From JAHFTY01 sp964584785 (GTDB taxonomy: Bacteria > Acidobacteriota > Terriglobia > 20CM-2-55-15), in contig CAZPBY010000040.1 in NCBI GenBank assembly GCA_964584785.1, forward strand, positions 1 to 64,000: DNA of 64,000 nucleotides, read 5' to 3'. The notes under the pieces are model-generated. The model was not told the DNA's origin, ran no database searches, and saw only the letters and a list, made by a program, of their open reading frames with translations. The position numbers were made by a program, and so were the translations under genes. Positions 8,766-15,924 of this stretch are shown here, piece after piece. Positions within the stretch are counted from its first letter, which is position 1. Each line of letters begins with the position of its first letter.

Positions 8766-9646
8766 GTGCTGTCGGCTTTTGCTTCACTATAGTGTTGATG
8801 GGAATCATGACATCCGGCTGCAGCGGCTACTCCAAAGAACAGGAGCAGGAAATGCAGAGGGTCCGCAACATGGTCACAGCCGATCCGGCAAGCACAAATC
8901 GTCCCGACGAGACCGGCAACACGCCGCTTCATTTCGCTGTGCTCAACAACTATGTGCCGCTAATCGATTGGCTGAAAGCACACGGTGCAGATCCAAACTC
9001 CAAAGGACGCTATGGAGACACGCCTCTTCATACGGCCATGATCTCGGATCACAGCCGCGATGGGATTGTGATTCTCAGGCTGTTGCGAATGGGGGCGGAC
9101 GTCAACGCTCCCAACGACTACGGCGATACGCCGCTTCATCGCGCCGCCTACCACGGGTTCGCAGACAAAGTGCGGCTTCTGTTGCGGAATAAGGCGGACG
9201 TTACCCGGCGCGCGCAGCGCGGCGAAACGCCGCTTCTGTACGCTGCGCGTCCGGAAGGACATCCCGAAACAGTTCTGGCTCTTCTCGAGGGCGGTGCAGA
9301 CATTAACGCCGCCGACAACTTCGGTATGACGCCGCTCCACGGCGCCGCAACGATCGGCAATGTGGATGTAGCGCGGGTCCTCGTAGACAAGGGCGCGGAT
9401 CTAAACCGTCAGACGCAGGACGGATCCACAGCGCTCCATATCGCCGCGGTTTCCGGAAAAACAGGTTTCGTTCAGTTTCTGCTCAGCAAGGGAGCAAACC
9501 GGGATCTGCGTGACAAAAGAAATCTGACGCCTGCCGAAGCGGCGACCCAATTCCCCGCTATAACCTACTCCAGAGAAGGCAAGCAAGCCGTCGACACTTC
9601 CGCCGCTGTGAACGTTCTCAAGACCTACTCCCCGGAACCGAAGTAA
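8762..9646 (+). CDS. Ankyrin-repeat lipoprotein
   Basis: A 294-residue protein. Residues 1-20 form a lipoprotein signal with lipobox MTSGC, placing it on a membrane facing the periplasm. About six ankyrin repeats follow from residue 45 to 260, each with the DxxGxTPLHxAA consensus (TGNTPLHFAV, YGDTPLHTAM, YGDTPLHRAA, FGMTPLHGAA, DGSTALHIAA). Such proteins mediate protein-protein contacts and often protect against oxidants or inhibit partners; the partner here is unknown. The start overlaps the stop of the full-length DedA-rhodanese frame by four bases (ATGA), which suggests translational coupling and a shared membrane-associated role. Confidence 0.88.
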   Translation: MSAVGFCFTIVLMGIMTSGCSGYSKEQEQEMQRVRNMVTADPASTNRPDETGNTPLHFAVLNNYVPLIDWLKAHGADPNSKGRYGDTPLHTAMISDHSRDGIVILRLLRMGADVNAPNDYGDTPLHRAAYHGFADKVRLLLRNKADVTRRAQRGETPLLYAARPEGHPETVLALLEGGADINAADNFGMTPLHGAATIGNVDVARVLVDKGADLNRQTQDGSTALHIAAVSGKTGFVQFLLSKGANRDLRDKRNLTPAEAATQFPAITYSREGKQAVDTSAAVNVLKTYSPEPK

Positions 9647-9676
9647 CAAACCGGACCATCCACACGGCCGCAAACG

Positions 9677-10318
9677 CTACGCCTCCGATTTCCATCCGGA
9701 AAACATTGAAGCGAAGTTGCTCCAGCCGTGAATCGCGACCATCAACAGGTGTCCGGGAATGAACGATAGAAAGCCCAGCATCGCGATAAAGTGTTCCAGG
9801 CGCACCCATCGAAAACCGCCAAGTATTCCTACCAACCAGCCCAACTGAACGGGTTTGTAGAGAGCTACGCCAGTTATCACCGAAACCGATCCAAGAAGGA
9901 TGACCGACGTGTATGCCAGCTTCTGGAGTGGATTGTAAGATTCCACGACTCGCGGCTTCGGTTTGAACAGAAAGTAGTGCCGGAACATCGGCCAAACGCC
10001 GCGAGCGTCCGAACGTGCGAACAAAACCTGTCTGTAATTCCGGCTCACGATTTGGAAGAGGATATACAGCACACCCGTAGCCGCAAACAGCCACATAAAT
10101 GTGAAGTGCAGTTGCAGCGCTCCACCCAACCAGCCTCCAAAAGACATCCAGGAAGGCAGTTCGACAAGATCACGTTCGGGAATCTTGCTACTGAAGCTGG
10201 GAAACGCGCGGAAAATCTCGAAGCCGCTTCCGATCATCGCCGCCAGCGATATCGCCGTCAGCCAGTGGCACAAACGAACAATATAAGGATGTTCATAAGA
10301 CGGTTGTCGCGCCATCAC
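9677..10318 (-). CDS. Cytochrome b561-type membrane subunit
   Basis: A 213-residue membrane protein with four or five helices. Candidate heme-ligand histidines occur in IVRLCHWLTAISLAAM (first helix), ALQLHFTFMWLF and RLEHFIAMLGFLSFIPGHLLMV. The family is the b561/NiFe-hydrogenase-type cytochrome b that passes electrons between the quinone pool and a periplasmic enzyme. Its start overlaps the stop of the molybdopterin oxidoreductase gene by four bases (10315-10318), so the two very likely form a membrane-bound complex, comparable in logic to MsrPQ though the cytochrome is not a close MsrQ. Confidence 0.85.
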   Translation of the reverse strand: MMARQPSYEHPYIVRLCHWLTAISLAAMIGSGFEIFRAFPSFSSKIPERDLVELPSWMSFGGWLGGALQLHFTFMWLFAATGVLYILFQIVSRNYRQVLFARSDARGVWPMFRHYFLFKPKPRVVESYNPLQKLAYTSVILLGSVSVITGVALYKPVQLGWLVGILGGFRWVRLEHFIAMLGFLSFIPGHLLMVAIHGWSNFASMFSGWKSEA

Positions 10319-11028
10319 ACGCCTCCATGCCAGCTGTATCCGAGATCTTCCCAGTAGCCTCTTCGAGCGCCGAGCACATTGCTCACTCGAAACGTGACGA
10401 GATATTTGGCCTGCTTGTAACCGAGCTTGGTGGGCATCTGCAGGCGGAGTGGAGCTCCATGGCCGGCATTGAGGGGGTTGCCGTACATTTCATAACAGAG
10501 CAAAGACTGAGGGTGCCGCGCGGATTTCATATCGACGGAGGAGTAATAGTCATCCGCGCATACCACTTCGATGTAACGCGCCGAGGGACTCGCTCCCACC
10601 ATTGTCAGAAAATCGGAGATTCGCGCACCGCCGAAGTTCCCGACGACATCCCAACCCTCAACGCAGATGTGGCGGGTGTTCTGGGAAATGTGGGGCAGAC
10701 TCTTGATCTGATCCAGTGTGTACTCTCCGGGATGCTTCACTTCCCCTTCAACCGTGAGCGTCCACGACTCCAGATCGACCTCCGGATCGAGCACGTCGTA
10801 ATAGTTGTAGGGAAACAATTCGAAAGGTGTGACTTTTCCATCCGGGAGTGTTTCGGCGAGACGTGTCCTACCGAATTGCTTGTCCGATACCCAATCGCTG
10901 AACCAAAGTCCCGCCTCTCTCACCCGAGTTTGAACGCGATCATTGAACAACGCGCCGGCCAGCGCAATCGGGCTGAGCTTCAACACTTCCCTTCGTGACA
11001 TTCGGCCGAAGTCTTTTTTATCCATCAT
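10315..11028 (-). CDS. Tat-exported molybdopterin oxidoreductase, sulfite oxidase/MsrP fold
   Basis: A 237-residue protein of the oxidoreductase molybdopterin-binding superfamily. The N-terminus has a twin-arginine signal (SRREVLKL followed by PIALAGALF). The conserved block NTRHICVEGW places the likely molybdenum-ligating Cys at residue 122, and KLGYKQAKYL near the C-terminus fits the family. It is shorter than E. coli MsrP (334 residues) and lacks the dimerisation domain of sulfite oxidases. The start is 11028 or 11025 (two adjacent ATGs, weak ribosome site). It is translationally coupled to the cytochrome b gene, which should be its electron partner. The substrate (sulfoxide, sulfite or other) cannot be told. 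Confidence 0.85.
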   Translation of the reverse strand: MMDKKDFGRMSRREVLKLSPIALAGALFNDRVQTRVREAGLWFSDWVSDKQFGRTRLAETLPDGKVTPFELFPYNYYDVLDPEVDLESWTLTVEGEVKHPGEYTLDQIKSLPHISQNTRHICVEGWDVVGNFGGARISDFLTMVGASPSARYIEVVCADDYYSSVDMKSARHPQSLLCYEMYGNPLNAGHGAPLRLQMPTKLGYKQAKYLVTFRVSNVLGARRGYWEDLGYSWHGGV

Positions 11029-11186
11029 ATTAATGAATACGGTTTGCGGCGCAATGCCGGATGTCTCAAAACTCGCCGGCGTATGAGCCCATCCGATTTC
11101 TGTCCGCACTTCGTAATTGTCTATGGGTGCCGATTATGAAACGCACTCGACATCCAATGGATAACCAAAGGGAGAGAGAGATAAAA

Positions 11187-11741
11187 ATGAAGAAAGCAAC
11201 TCGAATTTTTCTGTTCGTTAGTATGGCGGCGATGTCTGTCTCGCTGCTCGCGTCAAATAAGAATCCGATTGTCGGCGGCAAAGAAATGTTTCCGACGAAG
11301 AACATCGTCGAGAATGCGGTGAATTCTGCCGATCACACCACGCTGGTTGCGGCCGTGAAAGCGGCAGGACTGGTCGAGACGCTCCAGAGCGCCGGGCCGT
11401 TCACTGTATTTGCTCCGGTTAACGCCGCGTTCGAAAAACTGCCGAAAGGGACGGTTGAAAACCTTCTTAAGCCGGAGAACAAACCGACCCTGACCAAGAT
11501 CCTTACGTATCACGTCGTGAGCGGGAAACTCAGCGCCAGTGACTTACGCAAGGCGATCAAAGAAGGCAAAGGCTTTGCCTCATTGAAGACGGTGAGCGGC
11601 GGGACGTTAACAGTCTGGATGAAGGGTAAAGACATCGTTCTGAAAGATGAAAAGGGAATGATGTCGACCATCACGATCTCCAATGTGTTTCAATCGAACG
11701 GCGTCATCCACGTCATCGATTCTGTCCTCCTTCCAAACTAA
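11187..11741 (+). CDS. Secreted fasciclin (FAS1) domain protein
   Basis: A 184-residue protein with a signal peptide (MKKATRIFLFVSMAAMSVSLLAS) and a single FAS1 domain at about 45-183. The H1 motif is visible as GPFTVFAPVNAAFEKLP, the central YHVVSGKLSASDL block is present, and H2 appears as NGVIHVIDSVLLP. FAS1 proteins are adhesion or matrix modules. The start at 11187 follows GGGAGAGAGAG. A 12-base perfect hairpin at 11777-11810 terminates it. Confidence 0.93.
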   Translation: MKKATRIFLFVSMAAMSVSLLASNKNPIVGGKEMFPTKNIVENAVNSADHTTLVAAVKAAGLVETLQSAGPFTVFAPVNAAFEKLPKGTVENLLKPENKPTLTKILTYHVVSGKLSASDLRKAIKEGKGFASLKTVSGGTLTVWMKGKDIVLKDEKGMMSTITISNVFQSNGVIHVIDSVLLPN

Positions 11742-11776
11742 CCCCAATTCCAGCCGACGCTAAACCCCACCCACAC

Positions 11777-11810
11777 TCGAAGGCACAGGCTCGTTGTTCT
11801 GTGCCTTCGA
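11777..11810. terminator. Bidirectional hairpin terminator
   Basis: TCGAAGGCACAG (11777-11788) and CTGTGCCTTCGA (11799-11810) pair perfectly over 12 bases with a 10-base loop. It lies between the convergent fasciclin gene and the AKR fusion gene. There is no strong T-run, so its efficiency is uncertain. Confidence 0.65.
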
Positions 11811-11816
11811 AACCGC

Positions 11817-13643
11817 TCAAAGCCCGCCGTAGATCATTCCCATTCTTGAAGCAAGCGTGCGGTCCGATGGTGAGGAGCCGATGAGGATGCACTGGTCGAG
11901 GGCCAGGCGATGTCGAAACGCAAACTGCAGGACGAGTCCGGGGAGCGGTTTGCGGCACCAGCAGATCGGCGGGCCGGCGGGATGAGGACAGTAATCAAAC
12001 TCGATCTCCGTGCCGAGCAGTTCCTTCGTCCGCTCGAAACAGGCGCGGACCTCCGCATCCGTGGTTTTGCCATCACGGACCTGCGGACGCCACGCGATCG
12101 ACAACAGTGCGAATCCGTCATCGCGATAACGATTAATGACGTCCTGAGCGCCAGGCCGCAACGCAACATCGGCAGGCTCCAAAGCGACCCCAGCTCCACT
12201 CCGGCTGGTGCAAAGCACGTCGTCCAAAGCGACGATGACCGCTTTTTGATCGAATTGTGCCGCCGGCCGCCGGACGAAGGGTCGATCTTCAATCACGCTG
12301 AACCCTTCTTCCGAATCCGGCGCTTCGACCTGCCGTTCGTAACGGAACTGCGCATCCGGACCGAAGAGGCGAGGATCGGTTTTGCCTTGTCCGCGCAATT
12401 CCTCGGGCATCGGAAGCTTTCCATACGCTTCGATGAGCCGGCTCACGGCGTTGATTTGCGCATCGCCAAGACTGGTCGTGAGCCGGATGCAACGAACGGG
12501 TACAGCGTGACGGGCCGCGCATTCGATCACTTCGTTGCGGGATTTTCGCGAAGCGTACGTGTTGTCGAGCACCCAGTGGAGGTTCCCGGCGGCAAGCCCG
12601 GAGTCCAGTTCAGGCACGAGGTCCGCAAGCCTGCCTCCCATGGTGTCGCGATTCAACCGGCGGTAACCACGCGACACAAACTCTTCGGCCACGGTACTCT
12701 TGCCGGCCGCCGGCATCCCCATGACGATCACAACCTCGCCGTGTGAATTCGAATTCTGCGTTCGAGGTGCCTTCGGTTCACGCAGCGAACGGCCGGCGGG
12801 AAAGCGCGCATCGAGTTGCTGGCGATCGCGTTCGGTTAATTCGAGAGCCGCAGCACGCCCGATGGATCGCGCCGTAGCATCGCGCGTTGCGCCCGGGATC
12901 GGGACGATGCGCGGCGCCAGTGAAAGCAGCCAGGCAATGGCCACTTCATGCGGTGTGGCGTTGTGGCGTGCCGCAATCTCCGACAATACAGCATCTCGAG
13001 CCACCTGTCCGATACGGTTGCCGCCGAGCGGACGGTAAGCAATCATCTGTATGTCATGATCGCGACAGTATTCGACGACGCCGTTGCGCAGATTCTCATC
13101 ATCAAGCACGCTCAAGCTGACCTGCACGGACGCGACATCCACGACCATTTGAGCGGCTTTGATCTGGCTCACGGTGACATTTGACAGACCGATCCGGCGG
13201 ATGAGGCCTTCCTGCTGAAGCGTTGCCAGTGCCCGAACACTCGTCTCGATCGGCACCCGCGGATCGACGGCGTGGAGTTGGTACAAATCGATGGCCGAAA
13301 CATCGAGCGCTCGCAAGCTTGCAAGACAGGCGTTTCGCAGATGCTTGCCGCGTCCGTCAGACACCCATCGTCCACCGGGCCGCACCAATCCACCCTTGGT
13401 GGCCACGGTTACGGCAGTGGCGTCGCCACGCCACGTCTTGAGGGCCTGCGCGACGAGTCTCTCGTTATGACCGGTCTCGCTGTCATCGAGGCAGTACGCG
13501 TCCGCGGTGTCGAGCAAGGTCACGCCGGCGTCGAGCGCCGCGTGGATGACCGCAATCGCTCGCGCCGGGTCTCGCGGTTCGATAGTGGAGAGGCGCATAC
13601 AGCCCAAACCGATCATGGTTGTATTGTAACTGTCGCATCGCAA
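11817..13643 (-). CDS. Aldo/keto reductase - P-loop kinase - HAD fusion
   Basis: A 608-residue three-part protein. Residues 8-285 are an aldo/keto reductase with the full tetrad Asp45, Tyr50, Lys83 and His124. Residues 300-455 are a polynucleotide-kinase-like P-loop domain with Walker A GMPAAGKST at 309-317. Residues 465-608 resemble HisB/GmhB-type HAD phosphatases: a zinc loop Cys552, His554, Cys561, Cys563, then RKPLPG. The HAD nucleophile motif reads ALDDVL (472-477), where DxD is expected, and the last motif reads GSSPSD (589-594), where GDxxxD is expected, so phosphatase activity is doubtful. Start 13643 lacks a clear ribosome site; ATG 13616 is an alternative. The substrate is unknown. 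Confidence 0.8.
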   Translation of the reverse strand: MRCDSYNTTMIGLGCMRLSTIEPRDPARAIAVIHAALDAGVTLLDTADAYCLDDSETGHNERLVAQALKTWRGDATAVTVATKGGLVRPGGRWVSDGRGKHLRNACLASLRALDVSAIDLYQLHAVDPRVPIETSVRALATLQQEGLIRRIGLSNVTVSQIKAAQMVVDVASVQVSLSVLDDENLRNGVVEYCRDHDIQMIAYRPLGGNRIGQVARDAVLSEIAARHNATPHEVAIAWLLSLAPRIVPIPGATRDATARSIGRAAALELTERDRQQLDARFPAGRSLREPKAPRTQNSNSHGEVVIVMGMPAAGKSTVAEEFVSRGYRRLNRDTMGGRLADLVPELDSGLAAGNLHWVLDNTYASRKSRNEVIECAARHAVPVRCIRLTTSLGDAQINAVSRLIEAYGKLPMPEELRGQGKTDPRLFGPDAQFRYERQVEAPDSEEGFSVIEDRPFVRRPAAQFDQKAVIVALDDVLCTSRSGAGVALEPADVALRPGAQDVINRYRDDGFALLSIAWRPQVRDGKTTDAEVRACFERTKELLGTEIEFDYCPHPAGPPICWCRKPLPGLVLQFAFRHRLALDQCILIGSSPSDRTLASRMGMIYGGL

Positions 13644-13666
13644 CCATCATCGTTGGCATCACCGAA

Positions 13667-13918
13667 CTACACTCCTTCCTTCACCTCCGTGATTTCATCC
13701 GCGATTAAGCCGTGCGCTTCGCGGTGAACCGCGATTGCCGCTTCCTTGTTCGGGGCTTGAACGAGGCAAAAGACCTGACCGTCGTTCTCGTCGACCCAAT
13801 ACCGCAGGTATTGGACACCGTACTTGTCCTGCGTCCTGACGTCGGCTTCATGAGCATGGGCAGCGGCGGCGGCGGTCAGTCCTTCGATATGTTTATGGGT
13901 ATCGATGTATAGAGGCAT
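13667..13918 (-). CDS. DUF4242 (SCO4226-like) small protein
   Basis: An 83-residue ferredoxin-fold-like protein starting MPLYIDTHKHIEGL, with YLRYWVDENDGQVFCLVQAP and AIAVHREAHGLIADEI. These match DUF4242, whose Streptomyces member SCO4226 binds nickel. The start at 13918 is set by AAGGAG eight bases upstream. The gene is divergent from the AraC regulator across 180 bases, so it may be its target. Confidence 0.85.
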   Translation of the reverse strand: MPLYIDTHKHIEGLTAAAAAHAHEADVRTQDKYGVQYLRYWVDENDGQVFCLVQAPNKEAAIAVHREAHGLIADEITEVKEGV

Positions 13919-14098
13919 TGCTGATTTCTCCTTTCTTAGTGCGGCGTGTTCCGCATCGTGACTACAATTGTGCGCAGCATCGGTGGGATCGACCATGCTC
14001 GGGCGTACGGAGAACTTGATTCGGAGTCCAGAGGACACAGATCACTTTGCCGCGAGTCCGGAGGCTTTTGCCGGGAGTCCCAAAACCACCAAAACCAC

Positions 14099-15070
14099 AT
14101 GGACGCCTTCTCCGAAATCCTAGGTGCATTCGCGTTGAAAGGAGCCTTGTTCTTCAACGCAGAGTTCTCAGAGCCCTGGGGATTCTCCTCGCCACCTTCA
14201 CGGGATCTGGCCCCGGTTTTGGCTCCGGGAGCGCCTCACCTGGTGATCTTTCATTTCCTCGTTGAAGGTTCTGGATTTGTTCGCGTCGAAGACGGCTCAA
14301 CCCTTCATCTCGAAGCCGGTGACGTCGTCGTGATGCCGCATGGAAATGCTCATCAAATGTGCAGTGCGGAAGGCGTGCGAGACAATGAAACCTCGGCGAT
14401 GTTCGCGAAACTTCAGTCGCGAGATCTCAAAACGATGCAGGCCGGCGGAGGCGGCGACGTCGCACGTTTCGTATGTGGCTACATGGCTTGCAATCCGCTT
14501 CTGTCCCGCCCGATTCTGTACAGCCTTCCATCCGCCTTCAAAGTCAACCTTCGCGCGGATCGATCGGGGCAATGGTTGGAAAACTCGATTCTGCATCTCG
14601 TGGAAGAAGCCGGATCCGGCAGCGCCGGGAGCGAAGCCATGCTGGGGAAGTTATCCGAAGCCCTCTTTGTGGACACATTGCGGCGCTACATGTCGAGGCT
14701 TCCCGAACAGGAAACCGGATGGCTGGCGGGCGCCCGGGATCCCGTTATCGGAAAGAGTTTGACGCTCCTGCATACCAGGGCTCAACATCCGTGGACCATC
14801 GCGGAGCTGGCCAGAGAAGTCGGACTGTCGCGCTCCGCATTGGTCGAACGCTTCACGCGTTATCTTTCGGAACCGCCGATGTCCTACCTGATGCGTTGGC
14901 GGCTTCAACTGGCTGCGCGCGCGCTGGCGGCCACGCCTCGTGGGGTTGCCGAGATTGCGTCCGATGTCGGCTACGAATCCGAAGCCGCCTTTAATCGAGC
15001 GTTCAAGCGCGAGTTTGGATTGCCCCCGGCACGGTACCGGCGGGAACACAGGGGGAACAATTCATGCTAA
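14099..15070 (+). CDS. AraC family regulator with cupin sensor domain
   Basis: A 323-residue regulator. Residues 1-195 form a cupin-type sensor (LVIFHFLVEGSGFV, LEAGDVVVMPHGNAH with the cupin histidines). Residues 220-320 contain the paired AraC helix-turn-helix (WTIAELAREVGLSRSALVERF, then VAEIASDVGYESEAAFNRAF). The layout matches the Cupin_6 AraC group that senses small molecules and usually controls a neighbour. ATG 14099 is chosen because homology begins there; the frame is open upstream without recognisable sequence, and the ribosome site is weak. Likely targets are itself or the divergent DUF4242 gene. Confidence 0.88.
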   Translation: MDAFSEILGAFALKGALFFNAEFSEPWGFSSPPSRDLAPVLAPGAPHLVIFHFLVEGSGFVRVEDGSTLHLEAGDVVVMPHGNAHQMCSAEGVRDNETSAMFAKLQSRDLKTMQAGGGGDVARFVCGYMACNPLLSRPILYSLPSAFKVNLRADRSGQWLENSILHLVEEAGSGSAGSEAMLGKLSEALFVDTLRRYMSRLPEQETGWLAGARDPVIGKSLTLLHTRAQHPWTIAELAREVGLSRSALVERFTRYLSEPPMSYLMRWRLQLAARALAATPRGVAEIASDVGYESEAAFNRAFKREFGLPPARYRREHRGNNSC

Positions 15071-15120
15071 AACCCGCCGGCAGCTGATTCCTCATCCGAT
15101 CTTATTCGGCTAAACAATCA

Positions 15121-15140
15121 GACCATGATGGTCTTATAAT
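15121..15140 (+). promoter_or_regulatory. Operator and -10 box of the Phd/VapC module
   Basis: GACCATGATGGTC (15121-15133) is a perfect 6-1-6 palindrome, followed at once by TATAAT (15135-15140). The antitoxin ATG lies only 6 bases after the -10 box and has no Shine-Dalgarno sequence, which predicts a leaderless transcript. The palindrome would sit in the promoter spacer, where antitoxin or complex binding would block RNA polymerase. Confidence 0.6.
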
Positions 15141-15146
15141 GCAACC

Positions 15147-15437
15147 ATGAAGACCATCAATGTGACCGAGCTTAAGGCCCACCTGAGCGAATATCTGAGA
15201 ATGGCTTCACGCGGATCACGAATCATCGTGAAGGACCGGGATGAGCCTTTAGCGCAGCTCGGTCCTCTCGAAAAGAAGGATCTGCCGTGGCGTGACCGGC
15301 TGGCGCAGCAGGGCCGCCTGCGACGGGGAACGCAGAACTGGCGCAAGCTACGGATTTCCAGGCTGGAACGCGGCATTGACGTTCAATCGTCGCTTCGCGC
15401 CGTTCGAGAGGATCCGAGTGAAATACGTCGACACTAG
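15147..15437 (+). CDS. Phd/YefM-type antitoxin
   Basis: A 96-residue protein with the Phd/YefM DNA-binding N-terminus MKTINVTELKAHLSEYLRM and the beta hairpin GSRIIVKDRDEPLAQLGPL. The basic C-terminal half is the likely toxin-binding, disordered tail. It overlaps the toxin gene by 20 bases, as is usual in type II modules. It should neutralise the PIN toxin and repress the shared promoter through the palindrome at 15121. Confidence 0.9.
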   Translation: MKTINVTELKAHLSEYLRMASRGSRIIVKDRDEPLAQLGPLEKKDLPWRDRLAQQGRLRRGTQNWRKLRISRLERGIDVQSSLRAVREDPSEIRRH

Positions 15438-15834
15438 CGCGGTGCTCAGGGTCTTATTCGCTGAGGCTGGGCCTGTTGTGCCGTTGGGTACCGGCGACAC
15501 GGTGGTGTCCTCGGAGCTCTTGGAAGTGGAGGCGTTTCGAGCGCTGGACCGTGAGCGCCTGATCGGCAATCTCAATGATGCTGAAACTGCCATGAAGCGG
15601 AAGGAATTGGCGGATTTGGTCGCTATGCTCGATCTCGCTCCTATCGATCGCGGGGTGATCGACCGCGCCAAAAGCTCGTTCGCGGTGAACGTCCGCGCGC
15701 TGGATGCGATACACGTCGCAACAGCGGAGATGCTGGCCGCTGAAGCCGGCGCCGAATTACTGGAATTCTGGACGCACGACGACCGTCAGCGCATCGCCGC
15801 ATTGTCACGCGGGCTCGTGGTCCATGGCCTCTAA
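15418..15834 (+). CDS. VapC-type PIN domain ribonuclease toxin
   Basis: A 138-residue PIN domain. The start is GTG 15418, giving VKYVDTSAVLRVL with the first active-site Asp; the later acids are in SSELLEVEAFRAL, VRALDAIHVATAE and FWTHDDRQ. These four form the Mg-binding site of VapC RNases, which cleave tRNA or rRNA. The frame is open upstream but the family begins at the GTG. It is paired with the Phd-type antitoxin by overlap. Confidence 0.9.
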   Translation: MKYVDTSAVLRVLFAEAGPVVPLGTGDTVVSSELLEVEAFRALDRERLIGNLNDAETAMKRKELADLVAMLDLAPIDRGVIDRAKSSFAVNVRALDAIHVATAEMLAAEAGAELLEFWTHDDRQRIAALSRGLVVHGL

Positions 15835-15924
15835 CCTCAGCCGGCCGTCGGATAATCCATCACTGCGACCGAGCACAAATCCCGGTTCGCTTTTCCAGCT
15901 GGCAGGATTAGGCTGTTTTCCATC

